In this document: piece by piece, positions 22,523 to 33,657 of the stretch
Numbering within the stretch: the first letter of the stretch is position 1
How the letters are laid out: each line of letters begins with the position of its first letter
DNA from: Tetmemena sp. SeJ-2015
Lineage: Eukaryota; Ciliophora; Spirotrichea; Sporadotrichida; Oxytrichidae
DNA length: 64,000 nucleotides
Assembly: GCA_027382625.1 (NCBI GenBank)
Contig: JAJKFJ010022344.1
Coordinates: 40,726-104,725 of the forward strand
Reading direction: 5' to 3'
Made by a program: the position numbers and the translations under genes
Notes under the pieces: generated by a model
The model's input: the letters and a program-made list of their open reading frames with translations, nothing else
What the model was told of the DNA's origin: nothing
Databases searched by the model: none

Positions 22523-25500
22523 ATGAAACCAGAAAAGAGTTTTAAAATATATCCTCGTTAAGATCAAGAATTCAAGAAAAAGGAGTCTCTAGATTTTCAA
22601 AGGGTCCTTGGTAACCTATATGGAAAACGGCCAAGCGGTGACAAGATACAAGCCTACATGATATATTTTAAATGTGGTTCTTGTGCTTCTTGATTGGATT
22701 CATCATGGGGTCTATATCTTTCTTGATGGACATCTTCACTAGTTTCTTGATAAATTTCTAATGACTTAGAAGATGGCGAGAATCAATCCAGGGCTCGGCT
22801 GGTTTATAATCAATGACATCACCATTTGTAGGAAATCATTTCATCACTCCCTCTGCAATGGTGTCTGGCAAATAGAGTAAAGTACCCCGACTACGTCAGT
22901 ATGAAGGGACTCCTCGTGAAAGCAGTGGGCGTCTCTCTGGCAGTGGCTGGAGGACTCTGTGGCGGCAAGGAAGGGCCACTAGTATTTGTTATTTTAGTGC
23001 ATATCGGAGCAATTGTGGGGTACGCAGTGCCATACTTGCCTCTGGGTGTGACTCAATACTTTCGCAACGACTTCCAAAAACGTAAACTCATGGTTATATA
23101 TAGAACTAAAATGGACTAAGCTGTACATTTCTTATCCAATAGAAGGTGCTCTCATCGATTAGAAATATGATAACAAATTTATTTCAAAATGCCTCTATTT
23201 CAGAGCAGAAGAATTGTTAGTAAATTAGTCTAGATATTAACAAGTTTCTTGGTTGACCTAAGGTGGAACAGCACAGAGAAGATGTTAAGAATAAATCCAG
23301 GGCTCGGCTGGTTTGTTCTCTTACTCTTCAGTGTAGGATACTTGGCCGTTGCATCAGTAGCAACTCTCTTCATCGCTCCCTTTGCAGTGGGCTCTGGAGT
23401 GGCAGAAGCCATGGGCATCTTAAACGGAGTCAAGTACCCCGACTACATCAGTATTAAGTCATTTCTCTTTAAAGAAGTGAGCATCTCTCTGGCAATGGCT
23501 GGAGGACTCTGCACATCTTCAATTAACACTTTCTAAATTTTGAGTAAATAGTGTCATACTTGCCTCTGGGTGTGACTCAATACTTTCGCAACGACTTCGA
23601 GAAGCGCAAACTGATGGCTGTGGGTTGTGCTGCAGGAGTAAGCTGTGCCTTCGGTGCCCCAATCGGAGGTGCGCTCTTCGCTTACGAGATCTCCAAGCCA
23701 AACACTTTCTGGTCCTTTTCTTTGACATGGAAAGTTTTCTTTGCTTCCACTGTCTCCACATTCTTCCTGAGTTTATTCAAGCAAGCCTACGATGAGAAGT
23801 TTCCACTCACTGTATCTAACGATGACATCGTGAAATTAGGAGGAGACTAGAGCTTCACTGGCCCAACAATTCTCTCAGTTAATGTTTATACCTTTATTCA
23901 ATGTCTTATTTTCTGAATGGATTGTTTATTAGGAGCTATAATATTGGGAACACTAGGGGGTTTGATGGGAGCAGGCTTTATTAAGATTAACAATTACGTG
24001 AACACTTTAAGGAAGCACTACCTAACAGTTAAATGGATGAAGATAGCAGAGTGTCTCTGCTTAGTAGCCCTCACTTCCACTGTTATGTATATTGCTTGCT
24101 ATACTAGATTTATTAAATTTACTTTCTTTATTTGATTGATTCGCAACACACGACCCAACTGATACTGCAGTTTGCTTCTAACAAGACACCACGGCCAAGA
24201 TCTAAGTGCAATCAAGATAGTTCCTCTGTCCAGACTCCAAGGAACCTGATCACATCTCTTTGTGTTTTTATTTTGGACAGACTAGCGACTCTCCTTTTCG
24301 ACAGTTAAACTAACTCCATAAAGTTCTTCATGGACACTAGTATCAGAGAGATCTTGACTATAAACGCAGCAGTCTTCTGCCTAATCTGGTATGTGTTTGT
24401 CTGCGTCACATCAGGAACTGCTGTCCCTATTGGAATCTTTATTCCCTGCATTCTAAGTTATAAAGATGTGAGGTATTGATTTAAATGTTAATTCTGATAG
24501 GGTGTTCTCTGGGAAACATTTACGGTGGGTGCATAAGCAGATGTTTGATGTAACTCAACTGACGGCACTGACGGAGTGAACTCTGGAATCTTCGCCATTC
24601 TAGGTGCGACTGCTGTTTATCTCATTAATATAATGGAGATAATAAATAATATTCTGGTTCAACAAGAATGACCTACTCTCTGGCAGTTATCATGCTTGAG
24701 ACTACTAACTCAGTTTCACTGTTCATGCCCATCATCTTCACTCTTTTCTTCTCCTACGGCACTGGAGCTCTCCTCATTAACAAATCTATCTACCTTAGTG
24801 CCTTAGATCCAAAAATATCCCTCTCCTCACAAAAGATCTGCCCAAAGAGAATAGGAAAGTAAAACATTCTAATTAAAGCTATCTGTTTAAGTCGTGGTAA
24901 TAATTTACTAGTTAGACAGGCATGTGTGCGCCCCCTATTTGCTTCAAATTCGTAGCCAAAGTAGGGGATGTTTACTTGAAGCTATCCACTACTAAACATA
25001 ATGGATTTCCTGTGCTTGACAAGAAAGATAGAATTATTGGACTCATAGAGAGGGACACACTCATTACTCTCATTCATCATTATATAATAATTTATAAGAA
25101 CTAATCTATATCAATTTAAATGATTGAGAAAATGGCGTGGTACTATCTAAAAAATTGAATTTTTAATCCAAGTGACGATAAGGTTCCCATGTTTGGGGAT
25201 GGGATGTGATTCACAGAAGCAACTCTTCAATATTTTGTATTGAATATTATTGTATCTTCGGAATCACTCCATAGAAAATCTCCCAGAGCGTTATCAACAG
25301 AAACACTCCAAAATATAGAGCAGGCGCACAGAACTCTCTCATCAAATAATATAAGTTCAATCCAGAAGGTCTTCAGTAAAAATTGATTGTAGAATAAAAA
25401 AAAATAATCATAAGATAAGGAGATGTTATAATTAATTGTAGAAGATTTCTAGAAAAATTTCTAAGACTAGGCGCCTGAGGACTCTGACCACGAGGACTTC

Positions 25501-25800
25501 CAAAAATATCCGTTGTAAGATGAGAAGATTTCTTGGTAAGACTTGAATCAAGACCTCACTTCAACTTCAAGAAACTACTTGGACATCTCAGATGTGTCTG
25601 ACTAGAATAAAGACAAGCTACTCGACCTCAGACCCTACATGATAGAGAAGCCTTATTGCATCACAGTCAAAGACAAACTCACTAAGGCTTTGGGATTGTT
25701 CAGACACATGTAACTCAGACAACTCCCAGTTATAAATGAGAAGACTTGCAAGATAGAGGGCATCATTACAAGATCTGATTACATTTTTTTATTAGTTTGA
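22523..25800 (+). CDS. CLC chloride channel/transporter, copy 1 (germline form, disrupted)
   Basis: Multi-helix anion channel or Cl-/H+ exchanger with two cytosolic CBS domains. It starts MKPEKSFKIYPRQDQEFKKK. Helix B reads IQAYM then WFLCFLIGFIMG once a 14-nt insert is removed. INPGLGWF, then IAPFAVGSGVAEAMGILNGV (23.25-23.45 kb), corresponds to the GSGxP filter region with Ala for Pro. GGKEGPLV carries the gating glutamate but is present only in an upstream partial copy (22.9-23.1 kb), not in the main frame. YFRNDFEKRKLMAVGCAAGV and FGAPIGGALFAYEISKP follow. TSGTAVPIGIFIPCI is the third filter motif. STRMTYSLAVIMLETT is the last core helix. CBS1 is near 24.92-25.08 kb and CBS2 near 25.62-25.80 kb, ending TGA at 25798. 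Many short introns. Functionality depends on how the duplicated segment is resolved. Confidence 0.82.
22661..22674 (+). other. candidate mini-IES (14 nt, ATG pointer) in CLC copy 1
   Basis: An AT-only core lies between ATG at 22658-22660 and ATG at 22672-22674. With it removed, the frame runs IQAYM directly into WFLCFLIGFIMG, the same arrangement as YMWLMCLVIG in the second CLC gene. With it present the frame ends at TGA after a few codons. Confidence 0.75.
22786..23095 (+). repeat. degenerate partial duplicate of the CLC core
   Basis: This segment repeats INPGLGWF, VKYPDY, the VSLAVAGGLC stretch and YLPLGVTQYFRNDF, which appear again at 23281-23612. Stretches are identical for 16-44 nt and then diverge. 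A block of about 40 nt (VAEAMGIL) is missing here. The GGKEGPLV...HIGAIVGYAV block is present here but missing from the downstream copy. It is either a decayed tandem duplication or a scrambled MDS with a very long overlap. Confidence 0.65.
22984..22998 (+). other. candidate mini-IES (15 nt, TAGT pointer) inside the CLC filter motif
   Basis: It is flanked by TAGT at 22980-22983 and 22995-22998. It splits the anion-selectivity motif: GGKEGPLV is followed by five foreign residues (FVILV) before HIGAIVGYA. Its removal gives GKEGPLVHIGAIVGYA, the canonical GKEGPxxH form also seen in CLC copy 2 (GKEGPLVHMGSIVGYM). Confidence 0.75.
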
Positions 25801-26583
25801 TCTGATTTGTTCTCTTACATGACTTTGTGAGAGTCTAAATATTATCAAATAGAGTACTATTATTCAACTTCAAAGTTTGAAGAATTATTTGGAACATTCA
25901 TATTCATATATCGTGTGGTAGCTCTAAGCTATTTTAAGCGGGCTATGGATATATTTAAGTAATAATTAAATCTATCTTTACATAAGAAGAGTGTGCGAGT
26001 ATGGCAATTTATGAACATTATTCATCAAGTCATTCTATAAAATCAAATTAAGAATTAAAATAGTTTTAATCAATTCAAAAAATTTTTAATTATTTTAATT
26101 GAAATATTTTAGGTGTATGTGATTATTGCGTTTAATTCTTTATATTTTACAATATTAAACATTTACAGATAAATAACCATCGCAAAAGGGTGTTTATTTT
26201 ATAATACTGCATGGATTAATAAATGATCAAATGATTATAAAAATAAAACCTTTAAATTTATTACCTTCACATTTTATACTGCCATATAAATTATAACTCC
26301 TTATGTACTCATTAAATCTCAAAAAATATAATTTCATTTAATATGACTTGAAATTATAAATGTGCAACTTAAATTAAAATTAAAAACTTTCCCTTCTCCC
26401 ATTATGATTAATATATTTTTGAATTTTTTAGTTTAATAGATTCTTATCAATAATCAGGTGCAGAGCTCTTATATCACTTCTATAATAAAATCGTTAATAA
26501 CTTTCAATTGATTCTATTTATTTTTAATTATAACTTGTATTATTACCTCTTGATTAAAAAGAAAAGAATCTACACTTTGGAGA
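25801..26583. other. intergenic, AT-rich
   Basis: About 780 bp between the two CLC genes. Very AT-rich with no coding signal or recognisable repeat. Confidence 0.6.
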
Positions 26584-29500
26584 ATGAGAGCCGATCACAG
26601 TTTAAAAATTTATCCAAGACCCGATCAGGAATATAAAAAGAAGGTTTCCCTAGACTTTCAGAGAGTTTGGGGCAACGTCTACAAGCAAAGACCCACGGGC
26701 AACATTGTTTTATTAAAGAATTTAACCTCTTTAATAAGTTCAAGGGTACATGTGGCTGATGTGCTTGGTGATAGGAGCCCACAATAATGGGAACCATTCA
26801 AAACCCTCATAATATGATAAGAAAGTGAAAGTAAGTTGTGTATAATTTAATTCTTTTATTAAATACTTATAATTATCTTGCGAGTCAAACGCAAAATTAC
26901 TATAAAGAATAAACTCCAATGAATCCCAGTCCTATCTCAGGTTCATGTTATGACGTCTAAGGTATAGGATTAGTCACCCTTATCAGTAGTAATAGCCAGT
27001 TCTCAACTTCAACTCCATTACGCCCAAATAATGTGAGAGTGCACACTATAACTCTCGCATTTGAAAAGTTGCTTTGCAGAAAGAAAGTTAGGAGTTGCAG
27101 CTGTTCCTCATTCGCACTTCAAAGTTTCAAGATTGTGCACAATCTTAATTTGATTGAATTCCTCAAACTCTTCGCCACTAAGCGCGCTTCAGTTTGGAGT
27201 AGCGCGCGAAGATCTTCCATAGATAGTTTCCATTATCTCAAGATCTCTCCTTAGACTGTAGCAAACATCTTATCCGTGTTTGAAAATGAGACATAACGTA
27301 CCAAAACTGTGAATCGAGCGAAGCGCGTTATAAGTTAACTCATCTAAGCCATTTTATCATTAATAATCTTTGATAATTATATTACGCTGCTGCAGTGTTT
27401 GAGAGGGATATTCGGAAAGTTTTGTATGTCTGACGAAGCTGTGTTCACCACAAAAAACCTTCATTGAAGAAGAGTTGGCTACAAGAAAAAAAACGCGATA
27501 AACATAGTAAACACAGAAGCTTTTACGAGAATAAGTACACAGTTAAATATACCCACACAAGTGCAGTTACTTGCAGGAATCAGCGTAAGACTCACTTAGA
27601 AGCCCTTATGTCCTTCATCCTCGACTCTATCAAGCGAGAGGCAGTAGTGTTGCGTTCCTTAAGAAGCTCAGAGAGAAGATCACAGACGGTGAAATCCGTT
27701 CTACTCGTGACAACCTCAGCGTACACAAGACAAAGGTAGCGAAGAAGGCATACACGCTGAGTTGAACTTCACTCCTGTTTTTAATGTTCCATACAATCGC
27801 AGAGTCTATACAACCTCGGCATTGAGTTTATATCTGAACTTAGTTAAGGTTACACTATAAGAAGCGATATCTGCTCTATCACTTGTATGCATGTATTAAA
27901 GCTATCTGTTATACAGAGGAGTTTAATTACGATGAGTAGTTGTAAAAGAGAGAAGTGGTGGAAGAGATAGGAGAACAAAGTTAATGTGCAATGATAGATA
28001 AGAGTAGACGTGAATATTTAAGGAAAAGTTCCATATTATAATAGTCCAATTACAATCTGAATGACTTAAGTCACTTTTGCTTATCTGGGAAGTAAGGATT
28101 CTTAGAGGTTTTCCTTTCTTCTCATATCTGTTGGGGGCAGATAGGACCTAGCCTTTCCTCATCTTCGAACCTGCTCCCGCATCTATGTGCATTCTCGTCG
28201 TCCTAAGTTTGTATAGTGATAAGACGCTTGCTCACCTCGATGCTTGTATTGTGCTTCCTCTGAATACTTTTGCTCTCTCCTTCATTAAGTAAATGCCAGT
28301 CCAGGTTTCTCTACACAGTTAAACTTCTAAAACTTACTAGAGAAGTTAGGGATACTTCTGAAGCTGCTCAAAACCATTCGTCGCTGATAACTATTCTTTG
28401 CTTCTTTGGGTCGTTCTCCTCTTACTTCTTAGAATCTCTTCCTGTGTTGCATCTTCAATGATCTCTTTGAGGTACTCTCCACGTACAGTAGCAAGGACGC
28501 CAAAAGAAGATACTTCGTTCGGGCAACTTGTTTGAGAGTTGTTCCTTGTTATGGAAGGAATAGAGCAAACCTCCGGATCTCCACATCGCAGGTCGTCATA
28601 CATATTAGTGGACTTGAGATCCAGGATAGTCTTGCGCGATCTTCCCATATCAATGTATGTACATCGAATACTGTTTTCGAGAGCTTTCTTTCGTCCATCA
28701 GCAAGAAGTTGCTCTCTGAGGAAACGAGATCTCCTTCCTCACAATACCCATTGGTGCAAGGAACAAACCAATAATGATTATTGTTACTCCATATTGATTA
28801 GCTTCTTAACCTTGCTTAAGTGAGGTACTGTTAGAGGGTCTTCCTTGGCTCGGAAACCAGTGTTGCTCAACTCTTGCCTTCCACTCTTAATCGCTTAACA
28901 TGTTCAAGTTTTCCACATCTTGCTCGAGTACTCGTTGTTCTATTTGAAAATCAAAGTTATTATTTATTTGATCTAGATCCGAACGAGCTAAAGTCTTACT
29001 ATTTAATAATGAGATCCTATAGGATGACAAGCTTAAATTAGATAGAGCTAGTGAACTAAGCGAATCAGGTGCAAGTTGTGAAGATGAGCTTCCATTTTCT
29101 ATATTGTGGTTGGCTCCATTAAATTTAACTACTTAATTATACTTAAAACTAATTTAGTAAGCAATACTAAAGTTGCCTACAACTTAATTAGTAGCAGTTC
29201 AATCGCGTTGCCAATGAAATTAGTAGCAGCTATTTTATAGCCTTTCGTGACGTCGACCACGTCGACAGGTTGACTGAAACATTGTTTGCCAACGGGAATT
29301 AGTAGCACTTACTAAACGCGTTCTTGAACTTAAATTCGTAGAGCAAAATCAAGCAGAATAAGATATAAATATGGAGCTATCTAATAATAATAAGAAAGAG
29401 AAGAGGCGTCAATAGACATCTTTTTCACTCTGATGTTATTCTGAGTGCTCTCACCTAGGCACAGCATACATAATAATAAGTGGCGCGCTCTTCATAATTT

Positions 29501-32500
29501 TTAAAATTTGAATTAAGATGGCAACCAACCTAGCTAAGAAACGAATTTGTTCCTTCGCAAACACAAGCTAAACTAATGTTCGAAACAGCAGAAACCAAAC
29601 AAGATGCTGTGTGCACTAATTGCAAGGGAGAGCTCTCTGATTTTGAGCTCGAGCAAGAGATCTCTGTGCTTAAATTGTCAAGCAAGATTGAGAATCGGTG
29701 GGGCGTTTAAACTATCCGCACCTTGATGTCCTCTTGTGCTGCCTCCAGAGATCAATGAGGAGAAGAAACTTTTTGAATGCGAGTAATGTCAACGACAGTT
29801 CGAATATCCCCAGAGCCTCAAGCGGCACATCAAGGAAGTCCACTCAGACAAAACCTAAGATCTATATGAAGCATTAGAAGTGACGGTCGCTATCCTTGCT
29901 CAACTTGTGCACAGACATTCCCTCACTCTGCTTTCCTCAAGAAAAACATGGAGAAGAAGCTCATGCTGAGTTCGTAATTGAGGATAAGGAAACTTTAAAG
30001 ATGGTGCCAGCTAAGAGCAAGCACGATACCTTGACAAAGTTCAACTAAAGAGGAAAGCAAGAGGAGAAGAAGATGAAGATTGAGTTCATGAATCAGAACC
30101 CTTAGTGTATGGTGTCAGTAAAATTTCAGCTAGCCTCAAAGCAAGAGCTCCATGCTTGAGAGTTTTGTAACTTTGGAGGAGTGTGTTCAAAAAAATTCCA
30201 CCTTCTGATGCGAAGCGAAGAGACACCATCATACAAGAAGAGTATGCTTTCAAATCTACCCTTACGAATACCTTGTAAATGAAGGAAGAGAGAGGTCTTG
30301 AGTTTCTCGAACGAACTGACAGTGTTGAGAAAGAAAGCGAGGGACAAAATTGATTGTACGTTCTTCATCTTGCTTGGTGTTCTTATCGATCATGATTACA
30401 TCCCCATTCGCCTTCCTAAATGGGAGATCACACTAAGAGTATTTCTCAGCACGAGGCGCCAACAAGTGACTATGCTTAAACTGCCTTCTCACTTACCTAC
30501 GTTTAGAGAGTCGATTGAGTTGCATGAGTTCCGGATTCGTGCACAGAGATCTCAATCCAGAGAACATCATGATAAATGATAAAATTTGAACCAGTCAGAG
30601 CAACTGTCATAGACTTCAACAAGAGTTGTAAGAGAAAAACATTGAGGAAGCATCGGTGCAAGGAACTGCAGGCACTTCCCATAGAGACAGACATGGGGCT
30701 TCAACGGTTCAGTGCAGTGGACATTTTGGTCTATAGTTGGCAATCATAGCTTTAGAATTTCTATATGAAACCCAGAGGAATACTACTTAGTGTGAAAGTG
30801 AAATTGACTGCAATATAATTCGACACCAAGACATATTGTAAGATAGACAAGGTATCGAACCTTTGAAAAAGTTAGAGACCAAGCAGTAATAATCAAGGCA
30901 ACCTTATGAAACCTAACACTCAGTTATGCTGACCCGATAGAGGAAGCACTTATAAGGTATAAGAATTTCAGAGAATATTGAGACAGACGTCAAGGTACAC
31001 CTTCTAGAAGACTTAGATTGCCTGTTTAGAGGTTAAAATTTTAGCATGATTATAAGTATTAATAAAGAAAATTATTATACACAACTTAGTCGTTTCAACT
31101 ATTATATATTCATATTATGGAAGGTTTTGGGAGATTTTGTATTGCTTCTTACCTGATATATCTGTGATGGTTGTAGCACATAAATTGGCCAGGCAGCGCA
31201 GCTCATTCATCCCAGCCACAAATTATCGGCCTCGGTTGGTTTTCATTCTTATAATTCATTTCACATATGTCTCATCTATTGCTATAGGCTGCTCTTCTTT
31301 GCGTATTCATGGCTCCTGCTGCGATCGGATCTGGAGTGGCTGAAGCAATGGGTATCCTCAATGGAGTTTCTTACCCTGATTACATCTGCTCTAAAGCACT
31401 CTTTGTCAAATTCGTAGGACTGGCCCTTGCCGTATCTGCGGGTATATGCGGAGGTAAAGAAGGACCACTTGTGCATATGGGCTCAATCGTAGGCTACATG
31501 GTGACTGCCTTGCCGTTCTCTTGCTTTAGATATTTCAGAAACGATTTCGAAAAGAGAAAGTTATTGGCAGTGGGTACAGCTGCAGGAGTCAGCGCTGCTT
31601 TCGGTGCTCCAATCGGTGGCTCTCTATTTGCTTACGAAATTTCCAAGCCTATACCTTTTGGTCATTCTCTTTTAAAAATTAATGAAAGATTAAATTTTCT
31701 TTTCTTCGAGTATCAGCACCTTCGTTTTGTCGATTTTAAAGCAGCTCTATAATGGGGATTTCAATATCGCTGTGGTAAACTCTGGAAATGTAAAACTAGC
31801 CTCTAGTATTGAAGTACCTTATATGGACTCACTATTCGCAGCAGTTCTGATCGGTAGCGGAGGCGGACTTCTTGGAGCCCTCTTCATTATCATAAACAAC
31901 AAGATTATTGAAGGAATAGACTTAAATAGAGAAATTTTTTAATTTTTCTCTAATGAATAACATAGTGCGCAAGAAACTGTTGACACAGAAATGGATGAAA
32001 GTAGCTGAGGCAGTTTTTCTGGTAATCCTAACCGTGTCGGTATTTTTCTTATGTTCAGCCCTTACCCACACTTGTATTAAAGAGGACCCATCAGATTTCT
32101 TAGTTCATAGAGGTCTGGAGGTTATCCTAAACTTGCTGATTAATGAGAATATTTTGGATTGTTAATTTGAGTGATAAATAATTTGACTGCGAAGAGGGGT
32201 ATTACAATAGATTGGCAACATTATTGTTTGACTCGCAGTCTAACACTATTAAGACTTTCATGTCTCAAGGCAACTTCTTCCAGATAAAAAATGTAGCAAT
32301 TTTCTTTGCTATCGGGTTCTTCTTTACTTGCATTACTTCAGGGACTGCAGTACCCTGTGGAATATTTCTGCCATGCATCTTGATCGGGTGTGCATTTACC
32401 ATTAGTTATTACTGAGTAAGTTGTTTTATTCCCTTTATTATTATTGGGAAATTTTCAATTATTCAGTTTATTTTTGCAGACTACCCAGAGAGACTTGACC

Positions 32501-33657
32501 CTGAAACTATGGCTATCTTAGGAGCAACTGCACTTCTAAAATGTTTTTCTTTTATATTCTAGCTGGCTCCACAAGAATGACTTACTCACTAGCTGTTATT
32601 ATGCTAGAGACTACTTCTAATGTGGAACTTTTCCTGCCTATAATCTTCACTCTATTTGCTTCCTATGGAGCAGGCACTCTCCTGATAAACAAGTCTATCT
32701 ATTTGGGTGCACTTAGGTCCAAGAACATCCCAGTTTTAGGCTAAAAGATTCCGCACCAGAACAGAGGTATCCTTGTTTCTCAACTCATGACTTGCCCCGT
32801 TTCATGCTTCCCTTTCCTAGTAAGAGTAGGGGATGTGTCACAGCAACTCCAAAGCACAAAATATAATGGATTTCCTGTGCTCAATGATAAAAATCAACCA
32901 GTAGGTATCATTGAAAGAGATGTCCTCATCACACTTATTGAAAAATAAGCCTGGTAAATCAATTCCAGAAAATTAACTCCCATTAATGACTTGAAAAAAA
33001 GTTTATGAGCACATAGATGTGAACAGGATGACTTAAGATTTCGAGAGCGCAAAGAAAAATAAAGACCAAGAGAGAAACTCTTCATTCCTGAGGAGATACG
33101 ATTTGTAAATCTTGTGTTCATGATATATTTGTAATTACTTTTTACAATTAAGGTTTACAGAAAGACAGTAGACTAGAAATAAAACCAGGAGCGAAAGCTC
33201 ACCTCAATAAACGACTAAGCTGAAGAAGATTCAGAGACTAATGCTATTCTTAACGCTTCAGCTTAAGAGAATCAACTTATGCAGGATATCCTATAGAGTT
33301 AGGACTAAGACGAAGCTCTAGATTATTCTTTACTTTTTTATAGAATTGGATGAGAAGTTGTACCCCCGACAGTTAGCGAAGCTTAAGTGGGAAGATCTGA
33401 ACCAGAACTACAAATCAACTGAGAGATAGTTCAAAGAAGTTGAGGAAGTGGCGAAGGAGAACTCAGAACAGATTCTTGACCTTCGTCCCTATATGATAGA
33501 GAGGCCTTTCTCAGTTATTCTAAAAGACTCTATCACAAAGGTTCACATGATGTTTAGACAGCTTCACTTGAGGTAGCTAGTTGTGACTCATCTAGATACT
33601 GGTGAAATTTAGGGTATAATAACTAGATAGGACCTTTTCTAGTACATGACTCTTTGA
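26584..33657 (+). CDS. CLC chloride channel/transporter, copy 2, interrupted by a transposon
   Basis: Paralogue of the preceding gene in tandem. The N-terminus MRADHSLKIYPRPDQEYKKK and helix B (YMWLMCLVIG) lie at 26584-26829. The gene resumes after the element at 31091: IIGLGWFSFLQFISHMSHLL, then MAPAAIGSGVAEAMGILNGV, GGKEGPLVHMGSIVGYM with the gating Glu intact, YFRNDFEKRKLLAVGTAAGV, FGAPIGGSLFAYEISKP, the TSGTAVPCGIFLPCI filter motif at 32.34 kb and STRMTYSLAVIMLETT. CBS1 is near 32.82-32.95 kb (GDVSQQLQSTKYNGFPVL) and CBS2 near 33.47-33.66 kb, ending TGA at 33655. One T appears to be missing at about 31655, where PFW should be encoded by a T run. Apart from the insertion the core is better preserved than copy 1. 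Confidence 0.85.
26833..26878 (+). repeat. left terminal inverted repeat of the transposon
   Basis: The first 14 nt are identical to the reverse complement of the right end. The similarity continues through ttattaaatacttataatta with small gaps. Confidence 0.85.
27033..27930 (+). pseudogene. DDE transposase of the TBE/IS630-Tc1-mariner type, decayed
   Basis: Three catalytic blocks can be seen in shifting frames. MSDEAVFTTKNLH (about 27.43 kb) carries the first Asp. After LLAGIS, FLKKLREKITDGEIRSTRDN leads to DNLSVHK (about 27.70 kb) with the second Asp. NFTPVFNVPYNRR and then YNLGIEFI (about 27.82 kb) carry the Glu. The spacing and the N-V-P-Y ... I-E pattern are those of ciliate TBE transposases. 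A possible helix-turn-helix lies upstream, near 27.25 kb. At least two frame shifts and internal TGAs separate the blocks, so this copy is unlikely to make an active enzyme. Confidence 0.75.
28391..28900 (-). pseudogene. unrecognised ORF remnant inside the transposon
   Basis: This is a minus-strand open stretch of mixed composition, the longest clean part at 28391-28648 (85 codons). No domain recognised. Its place could correspond to one of the two accessory ORFs of TBE elements, but sequence support is lacking. Confidence 0.35.
29530..31020 (+). pseudogene. C2H2 zinc-finger accessory ORF of the transposon, decayed
   Basis: A classical C2H2 finger is seen at about 29.79-29.86 kb: FECEQCQRQFEYPQSLKRHI followed by KEVH, giving CX2C-X12-HX4H. 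Upstream cysteine pairs (VCTNCKGELSDFELEQE; LCLNC) suggest another metal site, in a different frame. The rest is Lys/Glu-rich. TBE elements carry a roughly 57 kDa zinc-finger protein of unknown role; this is the probable counterpart. TGAs and frame changes indicate decay. Confidence 0.55.
31042..31087 (-). repeat. right terminal inverted repeat of the transposon
   Basis: Reverse complement starts AAGTTGTGTATAATAATTTT and pairs with the left end at 26833. The AGT target repeat follows at 31088. Confidence 0.85.

Larger units (their letters stand above)
26833..31087. mobile_element. 4.26 kb TBE-like (Tc1/mariner-related) transposon inserted in CLC copy 2
   Basis: Terminal inverted repeats begin AAGTTGTGTATAAT and match over about 45 bp with a few mismatches. 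The element is flanked by AGT on both sides (26830-26832, 31088-31090), fitting the ANT target duplication described for Oxytricha TBE elements; a TA target is the alternative reading. It encodes a decayed DDE transposase and a C2H2 zinc-finger ORF, the same kind of gene set as the roughly 4 kb TBE family. Unlike TBE1, the ends show no C4A4 telomeric repeats. Removal at the AGT repeat leaves an open frame across the CLC junction. Confidence 0.85.

Noticed and set aside
22984..22998. A 15-16 nt intron like the tiny introns of Stentor
   Set aside because: Removing it as GT..AG leaves the wrong codons. Removing one TAGT copy instead gives the exact conserved motif. Other introns here are 29 nt or longer.
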